Shown: positions 33,715 to 45,838 of the stretch, piece after piece
Numbering within the stretch: position 1 is the stretch's first letter
Layout of the letters: every line of letters starts with the position of its first letter
Assembly: GCA_022828595.1 (NCBI GenBank)
Contig: JAKGHH010000004.1
Coordinates: 85,092,270-85,156,269, forward strand
Source: Nelumbo lutea
Lineage: Eukaryota; Streptophyta; Magnoliopsida; Proteales; Nelumbonaceae
Direction of reading: 5' to 3'
DNA: 64,000 bases
Translations under genes and position numbers: made by a program
Notes under the pieces: model-generated
What the model was told of the DNA's origin: nothing
Databases searched by the model: none
What the model saw: the letters and a program-made list of their open reading frames with translations, nothing else

Positions 33715-34128
33715 TAAGGGTGTCAATGGACCGTTTTGGACTGGACTCCATCTAGTCCAAAATCAATTTGGACAGATTGGATGGATCAAAAAGACATAGT
33801 GGATTGGACCAATCAGGTCTAAAATATTTATTAGATTGGACTGGACCTGGTCCGTCTGTAATAAATTTATATTAGATTTAGTTGAATTAAGCCAATATCC
33901 AGTTCATTAATATAAGATAAGAATATAGGTGTCAATGGACAGGTTTTAGATTAAAACCAATCTAAATTAAAATGAATTTGAACAAATTGGACGGTCCGAA
34001 CATTGAATTGGACCGATCCAAAATGGTCTAAATTATTCATTGGATTGGATTGGACCTGGTCCATTTGTAATGGACTCACATTGGACTGGATCGGATTGGA
34101 CCAAATCCAGTCCAATCGACACCCCTAA
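33715..34128. repeat. GGGTGTCAATGGAC inverted-repeat element, double structure
   Basis: Left end TTAAGGGTGTCAATGGACC; right end GTCCAATCGACACCCCTAA. A second left end, AGGTGTCAATGGACAGG, starts inside at about 33925, so the piece looks like one copy inserted in, or joined to, another. The interior is made of TTGGATTGGACC-type stretches. Confidence 0.65.
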
Positions 34129-34487
34129 ACTGAACTGTGAACACCCCTAATACTAATGCATGTATCCAGGGTAATTTTGACCAAATCAAACTTTCCACGC
34201 ATCAAAAACCCTCTGTTGTCACTTCCTCGTCCAAGTGGTTCAACCACCTGGTTCAATCGAAGTCTATTATCAATGCTCCTCTCTACCACCATGTTTTCTC
34301 AATCAAAAATATAGAAGAAAAATAGAGTTTTTGAGGAGTTAGACTGAAACTTCCACAAATTTCTTTGTTTTCACGTTGAAAAAAGTTTGGCTGTTTGTAA
34401 GAAGCTACATACACAACATGAACGTGACCCACATTTTAAATATTGATTACAAGTACTCTTTTTTTCTTTATATGGTGGTCAAAGAAA

Positions 34488-34773
34488 GGTTTTAAAAACC
34501 GATCCGGAACTGAAACTGTTTGGCCACTAGTTTTTGAGTTCACAGTTTGACTGTCCGATTTGAATGGACAGCCCATTTCAATAAAAAATTAAAAATAATT
34601 TAAAAATAAAAAACAGTCAAAAACTGTTAAACAGGTCAATAATTCAATCGTCTAAATTAGTGGGTCGCTGATCAATTCAATGATTTTTGACCAAAAATCA
34701 AGTTTGAAGTAAAATGAAACCAATTTCTTGGACGATCCAACCATCCAAATCAATTATGGTTCGAAAACATTGA
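34488..34773. repeat. CATGGTTTTTAAAAC-type MITE, copy B
   Basis: Left end GGTTTTAAAAACCGATCCGG, right end GGTTCGAAAACATTG. Interior ATTTGAATGGACAGCCCATT, A-rich spacer and CAGTCAAAAACTGTTAAAC correspond block by block with copy A. Confidence 0.7.
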
Positions 34774-35369
34774 TACAAAGATAACCTCAATTCTTGCACC
34801 AAAAAAAAGCCTCCTTTTCCATCTCTAACCAATAAATATGCAAAAAAAAAACAACATATTCATTTAAATTATGAATAATGATTTACCATTTTGAGTGGAT
34901 TGCAAGAAAAGTACTTATATTTCTTCCAAGTTCCATCCACCCGATGTCCTTACTCACATAATGTGGGCATATCCCTCCGGTGGGTATATGCTGGACCCCT
35001 CATACTGAAAGTGATGTGTAATGGGCAAAAATGGCTGACATGGACATTTTCCTTCCACCATTGCCTAGATTCCACTTTGCAACTCTGTTGTACCAATCGT
35101 ACGTTGAGGTTATGTTTGATTTGCTAAATGGAAAATTTTTAAGGCATTTTGCTTATTTTAGGCATATTTGCTTTTCTTTATATATTTCCTTGGTGAAGTT
35201 TGACCTGCCATCCATCACTCATGTCATCAAAATTCAAGCCAGTCAGGTAGGTACACCAATATTCTTTTATTTTCTTTCTTTTTTATTGTGTGTTATTTTG
35301 TCATGATAAACACTTGTGTGATAAAATAGTTAATTAGTTTTTATTCTATATAATGAAAAAATGGATATC
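34774..35369. other. Non-coding stretch
   Basis: Open frames at 34891-35127 and 35031-35306 overlap each other and show no recognisable domain; no repeat ends seen. Confidence 0.35.
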
Positions 35370-35535
35370 AAATCAGCCCTTCACAAAATTGTCCCCCACA
35401 ACGTACCAGAGTACATCCCCACTGCGTATTGGTAATATTTCCCAATGATAATATAAAAAATGATGATATTATCATTGGGAGATGTTCCCAATACAAGGCA
35501 GAGGTGTGCTGTGGGACATTGTGGGGGGCTGATTT
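35370..35535. repeat. Foldback (hairpin) MITE, about 166 bp
   Basis: The left arm starting AAATCAGCCCTTCACAA pairs along nearly its whole length with the right arm ending GTGGGGGGCTGATTT, meeting around TCCCAATGATAATAT / ATATTATCATTGGGA. It shares the block CCTTGTATTGGGAA(T/C)AT with 35960-36000, 46460-46490 and 58780-58860. Confidence 0.8.
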
Positions 35536-36025
35536 AAACTCAAAAAAATGATTCAACCTGATCATTGATGGATGTACATGGGGTAGTGGACCTCACGATA
35601 GTTCCTCTAGGGACGTCAATGGATTGGGTTAAACGATAAATCTAACTTATTAGGTACATTTAGGTTTAGGGTTTGGGTAAGGATTTTGACTCATTAACCC
35701 AAATTGGGTTCGGGTTTTGATTGATCCATCCCATCATGTCATGATACCCTTATAATATATGTGATTTTTTTTATTTACTTCTAATTCTATAGTCTTAAAG
35801 TTTATGATTTCTTTTTGTGTTGATTTTATTTTTTCTTATTTTTTAATAAAAAAAATGACACCTTGGAACCCATAACACTAGTTCCAACTTAAATTAAGGA
35901 TTATTCTGTATTGTGGTTGGAAAAGGCTCATCTCAAAATGAGTTTACATCTGCACTCCACAACACATCCCAGCCTTGTATTGGGAATATCTCCTGAAACA
36001 AGTATAGGACAGGATGTATTGTGAG

Positions 36026-36515
36026 GTAGGGGTGATCATTTCAGCTTGGCCCGGAAATTTTGGGCTTGGGCTTGGGTTTTGTGTTCAGGCCCGGGCCCAC
36101 ATCAGTATCGCAAATTTTAGGGTTGGGTTTGTGCTTAATACTTCAAGCCCGACCCAGCCCGCATATATTCAAACTTACACATTTTGTGTATAATGTATAC
36201 ACATGTATACATTATATTATATATTTTATATATAAATATTATAACATGATATGTATAATTAATGTTATATGTAATATTTTATATTATATAATGTATAAAA
36301 TAAGTTTATATGCATGTTATGTTATTTAATATATAGATATGTAATATTTTATATATGAGTGACATTGGCCCAGAATTAGGCCCGACCTAACCCAAGCCCG
36401 TATAGACCTGAACAAGGGCTTATGTTTCAGGCCCAGAATCCTGGGCCAGTCCTGGACCAAGTCTAAGCTATAACCCTTATCATAAGTGCAAAGCCCGACC
36501 CATGATCACCCCTAC
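36026..36515. repeat. Inverted-repeat element with GTAGGGGTGATCAT ends
   Basis: Perfect 14-bp terminal inverted repeats GTAGGGGTGATCAT / ATGATCACCCCTAC. Both ends carry GGGCTTGGGC / GCCCGACCC stretches around an AT-rich core with TATA runs. It is related in plan to 16351-16885 and 59696-61660. Confidence 0.8.
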
Positions 36516-36949
36516 TATGAAGTATTGTAGGGAATAGATGTGAACTATTTCAAAACACACCACACTAGGATGGTGCATTCCAGAATAAGGTGGTTGGAAA
36601 AGGCTGTATCAAAACGCACCATGCATTCTGTAGGCTGTAGGGTGGTGTGTTATAGGTCAAGTCATAATAAAAAATATATTCTACACTATAGTCAGAAGCT
36701 GGAATAACAGATAAACATAGAGGAGGGGTGTGGTGCCTTTGGAACATGAGGAATTAGAATGGCTGGACTGACACGAGATTTTGCATTCCAAAACCAGGTA
36801 TAGTTCGTTCTGGAATGAGCCACACCCCTAGAAGAACGTGCTTTGTTGTGGCTTGTTCCAGAATAGGTTGAAATACGCCAAAATGTATTGAATGTTGTGT
36901 TATTGGCTTTAGGTTTTCAAAACCCGACCCATTAACATCCCTAATTTCT

Positions 36950-37755
36950 GGTGTCGGAGCTGTACCTCGGCTTATCTTGCTTGCCACGTGAACATTGACA
37001 TGGCCTAAAAACTAAGTCACATCTCCGAGCCGACAATGTAAAACACTACATGTTGGAACCTATGGTCACGCCCCCAATGAGAACCCCAGATGGAAGTGGG
37101 GCACATGGCAAACAATGAACCACCCATGCCGAGGAGTGTGGGAACTGTCCGAGAACCTTGGGCAATGCCACACGTCCCTAAAAGCAATGGCAGAGTTAGG
37201 AATTTTCTTTTTTTAGGGGGGGGTCAAGTTCAAAAAAAAAAAAAATGAAATAGAGAGTAGAGGAGGTAGAATTGGGAGTTGGAGGTGTTAGAAAGTGATC
37301 CTCTGCATTTTAATTAAAGTTTTGGAGGCCAAGGACCCCACCAATATACTTGGCTCCACCCCTACCTGGAAGTGAGAAGCACAGTGACACTCCCTGATGG
37401 GCATTTAAGGGAATGACTCATGAGATATTCCCTTCTTCCACGCTCAACATTCTGGTCCTCTCACTTTTTTGTTCTCTTGCTCTTTAGCACTGCTCGGTTA
37501 TGACCAGCTCATCTCAGCCTAGCTGTCCTTCCCAACTCTTACCGACTTGAACATCAGGGTGTCTTTCCCTAGAGAACCTCATCGGGGCCTCTGACTCAAC
37601 TTACTCGCTGGCCATTCGGTGTCTAACACTTCATCCTACTCACCTCCTTCAGCATAGCTCTTCCAACAATCCCAGTTTGGTTCCTCCAATTCAGCAGGAC
37701 TTATATCTATTCCTCATCCACATCAGTTCGGACAACATCACCTGCGTATCATTGA
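36950..37755 (+). repeat. Probable degenerate LTR of a Gypsy element
   Basis: TGTCGGAGCTGTACCTCGGC at the left, a TATA-like GGCATTTAAGGG in the middle (about 37399) and CACCTGCGTATCA followed by TTGAATTGGGGCC at the right. The last piece resembles the LTR end plus the GGCGCC-type primer site of Tat elements. No target duplication was found and the partner LTR is absent, so this is tentative. Confidence 0.35.
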
Positions 37756-38152
37756 ATTGGGGCCATGTGCCTTGAGTTTTAATGTGTTGCTTTCTATAAG
37801 ATGGAATCAGGTGAAGTGATAAATCCAACTTGACTTGGGGTTGTTTGAGACTTAATTGGGGATTTGGTTGAGGGGTAACTCATGGCAAACTTGACCCGTT
37901 GACATTATTACTGCAATTTTGGCCGGGTTAGCCTGAACCCAACGTAGGGTTGGGTTGAAGTTTAAAAGCAAGTTAAAGACTTAAACATGTATCTTTGGAG
38001 TCTAAGAAATAAATAGATTTGGCAAAAGAAAGTAGAGAAATCAGCCCAACCCAAAACTAATCCAAGTGTAACCTAAACCCAACCCAAAATTTTAAGGTTG
38101 GATTTAATTTGACCTCAACTCCATTTAATCCAGCCTGACTTGCACTTGACAT

Positions 38153-38459
38153 CATGGTTTTTAAAACTGATTCAGAGGCCGAATTGGTTAGGGGTCCGGT
38201 TATCGGGTTGAACAGTCTAACCATTCAACCCAAACGGTTGGCCCATTCTAACAAAGAATAAAAAATTTAGAAAAAAATAAAAAAAATAAAAACCGGTCAA
38301 AACTGTTCAACGGTTAACTGCCTGGGTCAGCGGTTTGATGACTAAAATCAACGGTTTTTATGAAAAATCCAGTTTTAAGGAAAAATAGAACTGATCACCT
38401 AACATGTTCCCGGTTTTTCCGGTCCAACCATCCGCTCCTGTCCGGTTTTGAAAACCATG
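38153..38459. repeat. CATGGTTTTTAAAAC-type MITE, copy C
   Basis: Ends CATGGTTTTTAAAACTGATT and CGGTTTTGAAAACCATG are good inverted repeats. Interior CCAAACGGTTGGCCCATT, A-rich spacer and CGGTCAAAACTGTTCAACGG match the order of copies A and B. Confidence 0.75.
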
Positions 38460-38707
38460 CTTGACATAGTAAATATTGAAATCTTCGTAAATATGACATT
38501 TGCTGAATAACTGGATTTTCAAGTCGGATTTGATAAGAGGTCAACCCATTACCCATGCGGCCCAACCCATTGAAACAATAGTATTTGAAATTTTTCTAAA
38601 CACAGGCGCATAGCCTTTTTTTTTTTTCAGTTTTTTGGTGAACACCCGTGGTGCCTAGTACTATTTGTGAGGCAAGGTGTTTAGCTCCGCATTCTATCAT
38701 TTTAATC

Positions 38708-38890
38708 GGGTGGGTATTACTCGTTATCGTGATTATGTCTATTACTCGTTATCGTGATTCGTGATTCGTCACTTGAATATGTCTATTACTCGGTTCCCGG
38801 TTCCTCACTTGAACTGGGAGGTGGCTTCCCTTTCTCGTTTCCCGGTTCCTCACTTGAATATGTCTATTACTCGTTATCGTGATTCGTGAA
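38708..38890. repeat. Irregular minisatellite upstream of the cyclin gene
   Basis: TCTATTACTCGTTATCGTGA occurs intact at several positions, alternating with GGTTCCCGGTTCCTCACTTG (twice) and TTCGTGA variants. It lies just before the candidate cyclin promoter. Confidence 0.75.
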
Positions 38891-38929
38891 TTTGAACTTT
38901 TATTCATTAACGGCGTAGATCCGGATTTT

Positions 38930-39340
38930 TTGTAAATATATACGCTAGAATGCGCTGTGGATGCTGGATATGAAGCTCACCTGCAACGCAGGATCCAGTG
39001 ATGGATGGATGCGGATTGTCATTGTGCAGCTGTGTAGTTGCCGCCCTCTTCGAAGGATGAAAAGTTTCTCCCCACTTAACAATGGAACCGCCGATAGGAG
39101 CTTCCATGTGAAGCAATGAATCCTCCTTGATAACGAAACCAAAGCAAACGTGCAGAGGAATAAAGTAGAGATAGAAAACTCTCTCTGTTTGTTTGTGGGT
39201 CGAAATCTCTCTCTGTGGTTCGGGCAAGGGAATGATGACACTTCAATGACTTGTTTTGTCTTTGGAGTATATCTTCTTCGTGCCCGATGCTCATGTAGAA
39301 GGAAACAGAGACTTTAGAGATCTCTCAGGAAGCTGTACCT
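38930..39340 (+). promoter_or_regulatory. Candidate promoter and 5'UTR exon of the cyclin gene
   Basis: A TATA-like GTAAATATATACG at about 38933 is followed by a CT-rich leader with TCTCTCTCTG and a consensus donor CTGTACCT|GTAAGG at 39340-39341. The cyclin coding exon has a matching upstream acceptor (ATCCATTGCAG at 42596), so a 5'UTR intron of about 3.3 kb is proposed. Transcript evidence would be decisive. Confidence 0.4.
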
Positions 39341-41424
39341 GTAAGGCCTTCTTCTAAATATCTTTCTATTTTCTGTTCCTTTAATTTGGGGGTGGGGTTG
39401 GGGGGTGGCTACGTTTTGTTTCCAATGCGATTGAAATGTCAGATACGTGATACGGTCTGCAGTTTAGTTTTGGTCATTTGGGTTTTATTTTTTGTTCTTG
39501 ATTTCCCATCTGGTTTTATGTTTCTGTTGTAACTTATATTCTTTACTCTGATTTGTTCATCCTTTTCCTTATGTGCTCGTGTTGAATTTGGAGCTTTTGC
39601 TTCTTAGTTGGTCGCGTGCTGTATACAATTTTCTGAATGGGTGTTTGATTTTGGTTAATTTGCTTCATTAAACTTACTTTTGTCCGTTGATTTTCTGTCT
39701 TTCCTTTTGATTTTTTTTCTAGGTGGTTCTGTTTTTTACTATTTGTGCTTGTTGATGTGCTTATTAGCTTGAATTTGCATTGGAGTTTAAACTGCCACTA
39801 CATCACATTTATCAGTCATAACGACTTACAATCATCTTCTTCTTAGGAAGATGGATCTAAGAGATTTCTTAGGAAGATGGAGTTACATAGTCGATCTAGA
39901 TTTTTTTCCCTTCATTTCTTTTTTCATCCCATCTTCTAACAAGTAAAGCAGGTAAAATGAGTTTAGTATTTACCAGAAGCAGCAATGACGGAGCAGAATA
40001 AATGTATGATAAGCCCTATGAAGTAAGCAGAAGGGCCATTGCCCAATGATGGTGCTGGCCAACCTGGGTCTTAGGAGAGAAGACTGGATACAGAACAATG
40101 ATGAAAAAAAAGTGAAAAAGAAATGAAGATTTATGGTGCCAATGGAGGAACCACACCTTCAGAAATAATGCAGTTTGATTTTATTGCCAAGCAATCAACA
40201 GTCTGCAACTCCCTGTTGTTTTACTGGACCATGCATAGATGACCCACTAGATTTTCTTGGCACCCTAATTCCTTTTTAACCACTAGGTGATTCCCTTGGT
40301 GAGATAATCAAATGACCAAAGCTGTCAAAAACAGGGGTTTGGGTTTGATTAGCTGTCCAGATCACTGGTTCAAGGGCCAAAGTTGAAAACACTTCTTACT
40401 AGCTGCAGTTCCTATCTAGTGCTTCTATATTTCCATGTTGAGCAAAATAATATACAATGCTAAGTTGAATACGGAATCATCCCAGCCAAATGCCAACTAC
40501 ATCTGCATGCCTTCAAAATAATTGCCAATACAAATTTGTAGTTTTGTACTACTATAATCATCTCATCTTGGGAGAAAGAGATATTATGAGAAAATGCTAC
40601 TTTTGTCATAAAGGCAGGGAATTAGTGGCCTACTTTTTGCTTTTGTGTCCATATTCTTATAAAATATCAAGTAGTTTGAAAGAGAATGGGTAGCAGCAAA
40701 AAGTCCCTGATTCAGGCAAGGCCACTTAAAAGGCTTCTCCAAGAGAGGTTAATCCTTTGGTATCTCACTATTTTTGCAATCTCACTCCCTTAGGTTTTTT
40801 AAACACAAGCCAACCATTTATGAAAACAGTTGGGAAGATAAAGAAGCCTTTTTTTTTCTGGGCATCAATTCCAAAGGATTTTGAAGGTCTACTTTTTTGT
40901 ATAGAGTGGTGCAACCTCATATACCAATCTTCGGATAATGTGTAATGTACATGATTCACACACCACACACCATGTCAGCCTTGTAAATCTTTTGATACTG
41001 TTAATAAGAATACTCAAACTGAAGGAAAAAAAAAGAGCTATTCCTACAGAACTATCTTCGGGCATGTTACAACCATCTGAGAAAGTAAAATTCTTTGTGA
41101 CTCATAATGGTTGCAGCTAGAGAATTCAATCTCTCTTAATAAATTTCTTCCAAAAAATTTTAACCACGAACATTTGCTTCTTTTTGTCATGGAAAATCAA
41201 GGCATTGTCCAAATAACTAGTTGCGCAAAACCCAGAAACAACGGATTCAAATGGCACAAGAAAAACAAAGTAAATAAAGATACTGAGAAGCAAGAGAAGG
41301 GGAGATGAAGAATGGAGGACACATAGAATTATGTTGTTCGGCCTTTGGCCTATGTCAACAGGTGATGGAGGAGCAAAAATCCACTAAAGAAAACAATAAT
41401 GGAAGTACAAGGTTGAGCAGCCTC

Positions 41425-41459
<35 letters not shown>

Positions 41460-41742
41460 CACCCCAAAACCCTAAACCCCAATATACCTGAACTCCAAAC
41501 TTAGTCTCTTTCACACTCTGTTCACATGCTGATACAATGAGATACATATTTTGAGAAAACCATACAAGTATAATTCAGGCCCATAAACACAAAACAGGTC
41601 TGGTCCATAAATTTTCCCTTTGGGTTCTTCTCCAGCAAAAATTGCCAGGTTGAGTCATGGAGTGGGCCACAAACTGGAATTCAACGCACAAGTCAACACT
41701 ACTTTACAATTTGGAACATCTCATCAATTAATTCTTGTTCAT
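39341..41742. other. Non-coding stretch, likely the cyclin 5'UTR intron
   Basis: Contains a CT/CA microsatellite at 41421-41463. Frames around 40490-40945 (CYFCHKGRELVAYFLLLCPY) faintly recall the zinc-binding tail of plant LINEs but are too short and broken to call. Confidence 0.35.
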
Positions 41743-42173
41743 GGTTTTCAAGGTGCCAAGGAAAACCTAGGCAACAGAGGGCCCTTGTTACCTAGGCGAC
41801 GAGTTTTTTATAATAAAAAACATAAATCCTGGGGTGGTTCCCTAGGTTTTATAGTAGTCAGCAATATTCTTTGACTAATAATTACCATAATCCTTATGAA
41901 AAATCAAGTAAACCTCATTTAAAAAATGTGGAAACTCAACATATTTATGGGAAGTAAAGGAAGAAAGATAAGAAAACATAGAAATATAGGGGCTGAGCCC
42001 TTGTTTTTACCCTAGGAGAAGGAGTAATAATAATAATATAAGAATTGTTATTAATATAACAACAACAACAACAACAACAACAAAAATAATGATGATGATG
42101 ATAATGATAATGATAATGATAATGATAATGCTAGGGGGCACTTTGTCACCTAGGTGCCACCTTGAGAGCTATA
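41743..42173. repeat. GCCTAGG-type inverted-repeat element with microsatellites
   Basis: Left ATGGTTTTCAAGGTGCC and right GGTGCCACCTTGAGAGCT form inverted ends, each with ACCTAGG(C/T)G nearby. The interior holds AAC and GAT/AATGAT microsatellites at 42056-42128. It lies within the proposed 5'UTR intron. Confidence 0.5.
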
Positions 42174-42608
42174 CTCTTGTTTTTTATTTCTCTCCTTGTC
42201 AGTTTTCTTTTCAATAAAGACATAGAAATTCATGCCCAATTAGGGCAAATCTCTGTTTCACCCTTTAAGTTACAGGTGCAAAATCCACACTTAAATTGCC
42301 TGAAAGAAAGAGAAAAGTAATATTAAGTTTTTTTTTTTGTGAATAAAGTAAATAAAGTTATTAAAATTGATTTAAGAAGATTTTTTTTTAATAGTGGATT
42401 TAGGAGTATTGTCTAGTGTACAACTATACATCCAATGTCACAACTAAGCATGAGAAGAATAAGAAGGCATAAGCCAAACTGAGAGTACATATTTGGGAAT
42501 ATTCAAGAAGGTTCAAGAAGATTGACCCTAATGGTTCTCTGTTCTTTGTTTGTGAGATGCAATATCATGATCAGTTTATCTGTGTATCCATTGCAGCACA
42601 GTTTTGAT

Positions 42609-45600
42609 ATGGGAACATTGGCACTTCATACTGAAGATGTTGGCTTAGGGCTTTATTCATCTCTGGGTCTGATTGAATCAGACAAAGGAATTCCAGGAAC
42701 CCCTCTAGTGTTGCCACTCCTTTCTTCCCTTCTTGAGAGATCTGTTCAAAAGAATGAGAAGTTATTAGATTCCATGAAGAAGAAAGATGCAATCACAATC
42801 TTTCATGGCTTAAAAGCACCCACCATGAGTATCCAGAAATACATCGATCGCATCTTCAAGTACTCAGGCTGCACTCCATCCTGCTTTGTTGTCGCATATA
42901 TATACATGGATAGATTCCTCCAACAGACAGATGTTTACCTCACTTCCCTCAATGTTCACCGACTTCTAATCACTGCTGTCATGTTAGCAGTGAAATTCGT
43001 TGAGGATGTGTAAGTACTAATTCTCCCTATAGGCAGGTATCTCTTTTGGTTATTCTGTATCGAATTCTAATAAAATAAGATAAAGAATAGATAAAAAGAA
43101 GGAAATAAAGAAACAAAGAAACAAAGAAGAAGAAAAGATAAATGATGTACCACATGTACTTCATCCTCAACAAATCCTACACCTGGTGATCAACTCATTG
43201 AGTCTGACCTTTTAATAGGAGGTCTTTAATGGGAAATTGCTCAAGAGGTGGAAGGACCTTGGACTTCATAACCTTGGGATCAGTAGCTGAGGTCAATGAT
43301 TAACAGAGAAATTTCATCATCGTCAGCCAATGCCTCAATGAAGAGCTGATGGGTGATTTAATTGTTCATTGATGTTAGCTAGCATATGTAGCATAGGGAT
43401 ATCCATTAATAACTTGGGTAACTAATTTGTTTGGATAATTAATTTCCTAATTTGACATCTCTGTGGGTATGTAACTAGAAAAAATCTGGATATATGGTAA
43501 CTTTATCTGAATTCTACATACATAGCTTAATAATAAGTATATGATAAAATCATAAATGGCATATCAGGACAGCTCATTACGTGATTGTTGTTGATAATAA
43601 TAATACATCATTTCCTCCTTATGTTGGGAGTTTCTTTACTTCATTGTTGTGGTCCACATATATAATAGAGAAAACTTCATCAAGTACCATGGACATTAGG
43701 TCTATAAAATTCCTTTGGCATAGAAATTTGTGCTGGTGCTTTACCAATTACCATAGAGATAACATGACAGAAACTGCTTTCAACAACATCATGTTTTAAG
43801 GCTCAGGGAAAACTGTCAATAATATGTGCTGTGACATTCTAGGTTTCATAAAAGAAACACATGTCTCCATTGAGCAATGAATGACCATTCATGGAACTGG
43901 CCTTCTATGATGTCATCGAATATGTTTGTTGTCTAAGTACAGTAGAACATGAAATCTGCTCATTTTGCTTGATTCTTTTTTTTCTGTATTTGGTGTTATG
44001 CCTAGATAGCACAACACCACACTTAGCCCCCCCCCCCCCCCCCCACACACACACAAATCTGGTGGTGGCGAGATTCAAATTCCCATCTCTGCTGGGACGA
44101 ACCAACTACCATACCAACTGAGCCACCCCTCAGTTGGCTTCGTTTTGCTATTATGGGTCTTTATTTTTGTACAGAAACATGTATACATTGTGCATGCAAC
44201 ACCATTTTCTATTTCCTCAATAAAATTATACTTTTATGATCAAAGAAAGAAAGAAAGAAACCTGTTTGTCTCTGGTTGTTGAGCCAAAGGAAACTCTTAT
44301 GAAAGACAAAGTTAATTAGAAATAAAAGGGAACATATGAAAGAAATCTGTTTGTGTTGATTTTTGCAACCATGTGACAGTATATTCAATTTGTTTGAGTT
44401 AGAATTTACCTTGTGAACATATGAAATAGTGTCTGAGTTACAATGCTTCTTTTTCTCATTTAATTGTGGTTTTGGCTAAGATCAAGTGTCTTTAAAGATT
44501 TAAAAATATTTGTTGACAGTAGATCAAAGAAAAATTTATTGAGACAAAAAAAAGAAAAGACAGAACAGCAAGTGAAGGATTTTATTTCTTTCTTTCCGAA
44601 TCCCCCAGCAAATGACGAAAGGAACAACTGCAGAAAAAAAAATTGCCTTGTTGCTCCCTTGCAGATGTGGTCAATCAGAAGATTTCCTTAAGGATTACTC
44701 AGTTGAAATGGTTGAAACTTGAACAATGAAAAGAAGAAACCCCATATAAAGGCCCCTGATTTGCAATGAATGAAGAAATGCCTTGACTTCTGCCTCTCTC
44801 AATGCACATGTAGTATAGGCTGCACATCTTGAAACCTTTCTTCAAATGATCTGCTGTAAGAATACTGTCCAAGGCAACAAACAGTGCAAATGCTTCCATC
44901 CTTGGAGGAAATAAAATTTCCCCAAATTCCTCTAATATCCAAATTCTCCACTTGGTTCCAAATAATTGCATTGTAATAGGATCTTTATCGGTCTGGACTC
45001 GTAAATGGACTGTGCCCTAAATTCTGCGTTGTATTGATAGGAACTATGAATTTTTGTAAAATTTTACCGATGTTTGCAATTCTAACTTATTCTTTTGAAT
45101 CTTTTAAAAGATGGTTTGGATTGAATAAACTAATAGCCATAAGCAGTGACATATACTAGCCACCTACTGCTGATTAAAAAGGGGGAAAAAGAATAAGTTC
45201 TACGTTATTATTTCCTGCTTTTGAACTCTGTAGGTATGTTTGGACGAATGAGAAAGACTGAGTCAAGATGTTTTATTGTATGGAATTGTTTGATGTGATT
45301 TTTATTGTGGGATGGTGCTTGTAGAAATAATATCACGTTTTCTTTATCTGTTAATAAGAATTGTTCTCCCAATATCAGTTTAGAGAAAAAAAAGGCTTTG
45401 GCAAATGCTGTTGACTGACTTTGCATGGAAAGTGGAAATAGGTCTCCTTTAAAATAAGGCTTCAGTTTTAGCGACACGTTTTTTCATTTTTGTTTATTCT
45501 CTTTCTTTCTGGATTCTGCTCTCTCCTATGATCCAAACCATCTCAAATAACAGGCCACTCTGAAACTTGTCAGATACTACAACAATGCCTATTATGCAAG

Positions 45601-45838
45601 AGTGGGAGGAATAACTATTGCAGAGATGAACAGGATGGAGATGAAGTTCCTGTTCAGTCTAGAATTTAGACTCCACGTTACCACAGAAACTTTCAAGTCT
45701 TACTGTTTGCAGTTGGAGAAAGAAGCTGCTGCAGAGTATAAGATTGAGCGGCCAATCCAGGTCTGTGGATTGAAGGAAAGCCGGCCAAACAAAGATGAGC
45801 CAAAATGTGCAACCACGATTGCAAGATACAGTTGCTAG
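42609..45838 (+). CDS. CYCU3: P/U-type cyclin (cyclin-U3/CYCP3-like), two coding exons
   Basis: Small plant cyclins of this class resemble yeast Pho80 and bind A-type CDKs; some link phosphate or nutrient status to the cell cycle. Exon 1 is 42609-43009 and exon 2 is 45574-45838, giving 221 residues. The GT donor (GATGT|GTAAGT) and AG acceptor (CTTGTCAG|ATACTAC) join in frame to read VEDVYYNNAYYARVGG, the expected cyclin-box sequence. Other motifs: MGTLALHTEDV start, SLLERSVQKNE, FHGLKAPTMSIQKYIDRIFK, YSGCTPSCFVVAYIYMDRF, SLNVHRLLITAVMLAVKF and EMNRMEMKFLFSLEFRLHV. Length and the N- and C-terminal sequence fit the U3 subgroup. A polyadenylation signal AATAAA lies at about 46023. The start is chosen as the Met following a good splice acceptor at 42596. 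The gene looks intact. Confidence 0.93.
43990..44140 (-). mobile_element. tRNA-derived SINE in the cyclin intron
   Basis: The minus strand has an A box (GGTGGCTCAGTTGG, 44115-44128) and, about 35 bases on, a B-box-like GGGAATTTGAATCTC (44070-44084), the internal polymerase III promoter of a SINE. A run of 18 C residues (44027-44044) followed by a CA repeat sits in its 3' part. The 3' end is uncertain. Confidence 0.6.

Noticed and set aside
38907..39294. Three overlapping minus-strand frames
   Set aside because: Mutually overlapping, no conserved domain; they are better explained as antisense of the cyclin leader region.
40490..40945. Possible LINE zinc-binding tail
   Set aside because: Only one Cys/His-like block, no adjacent reverse transcriptase or RNase H similarity.
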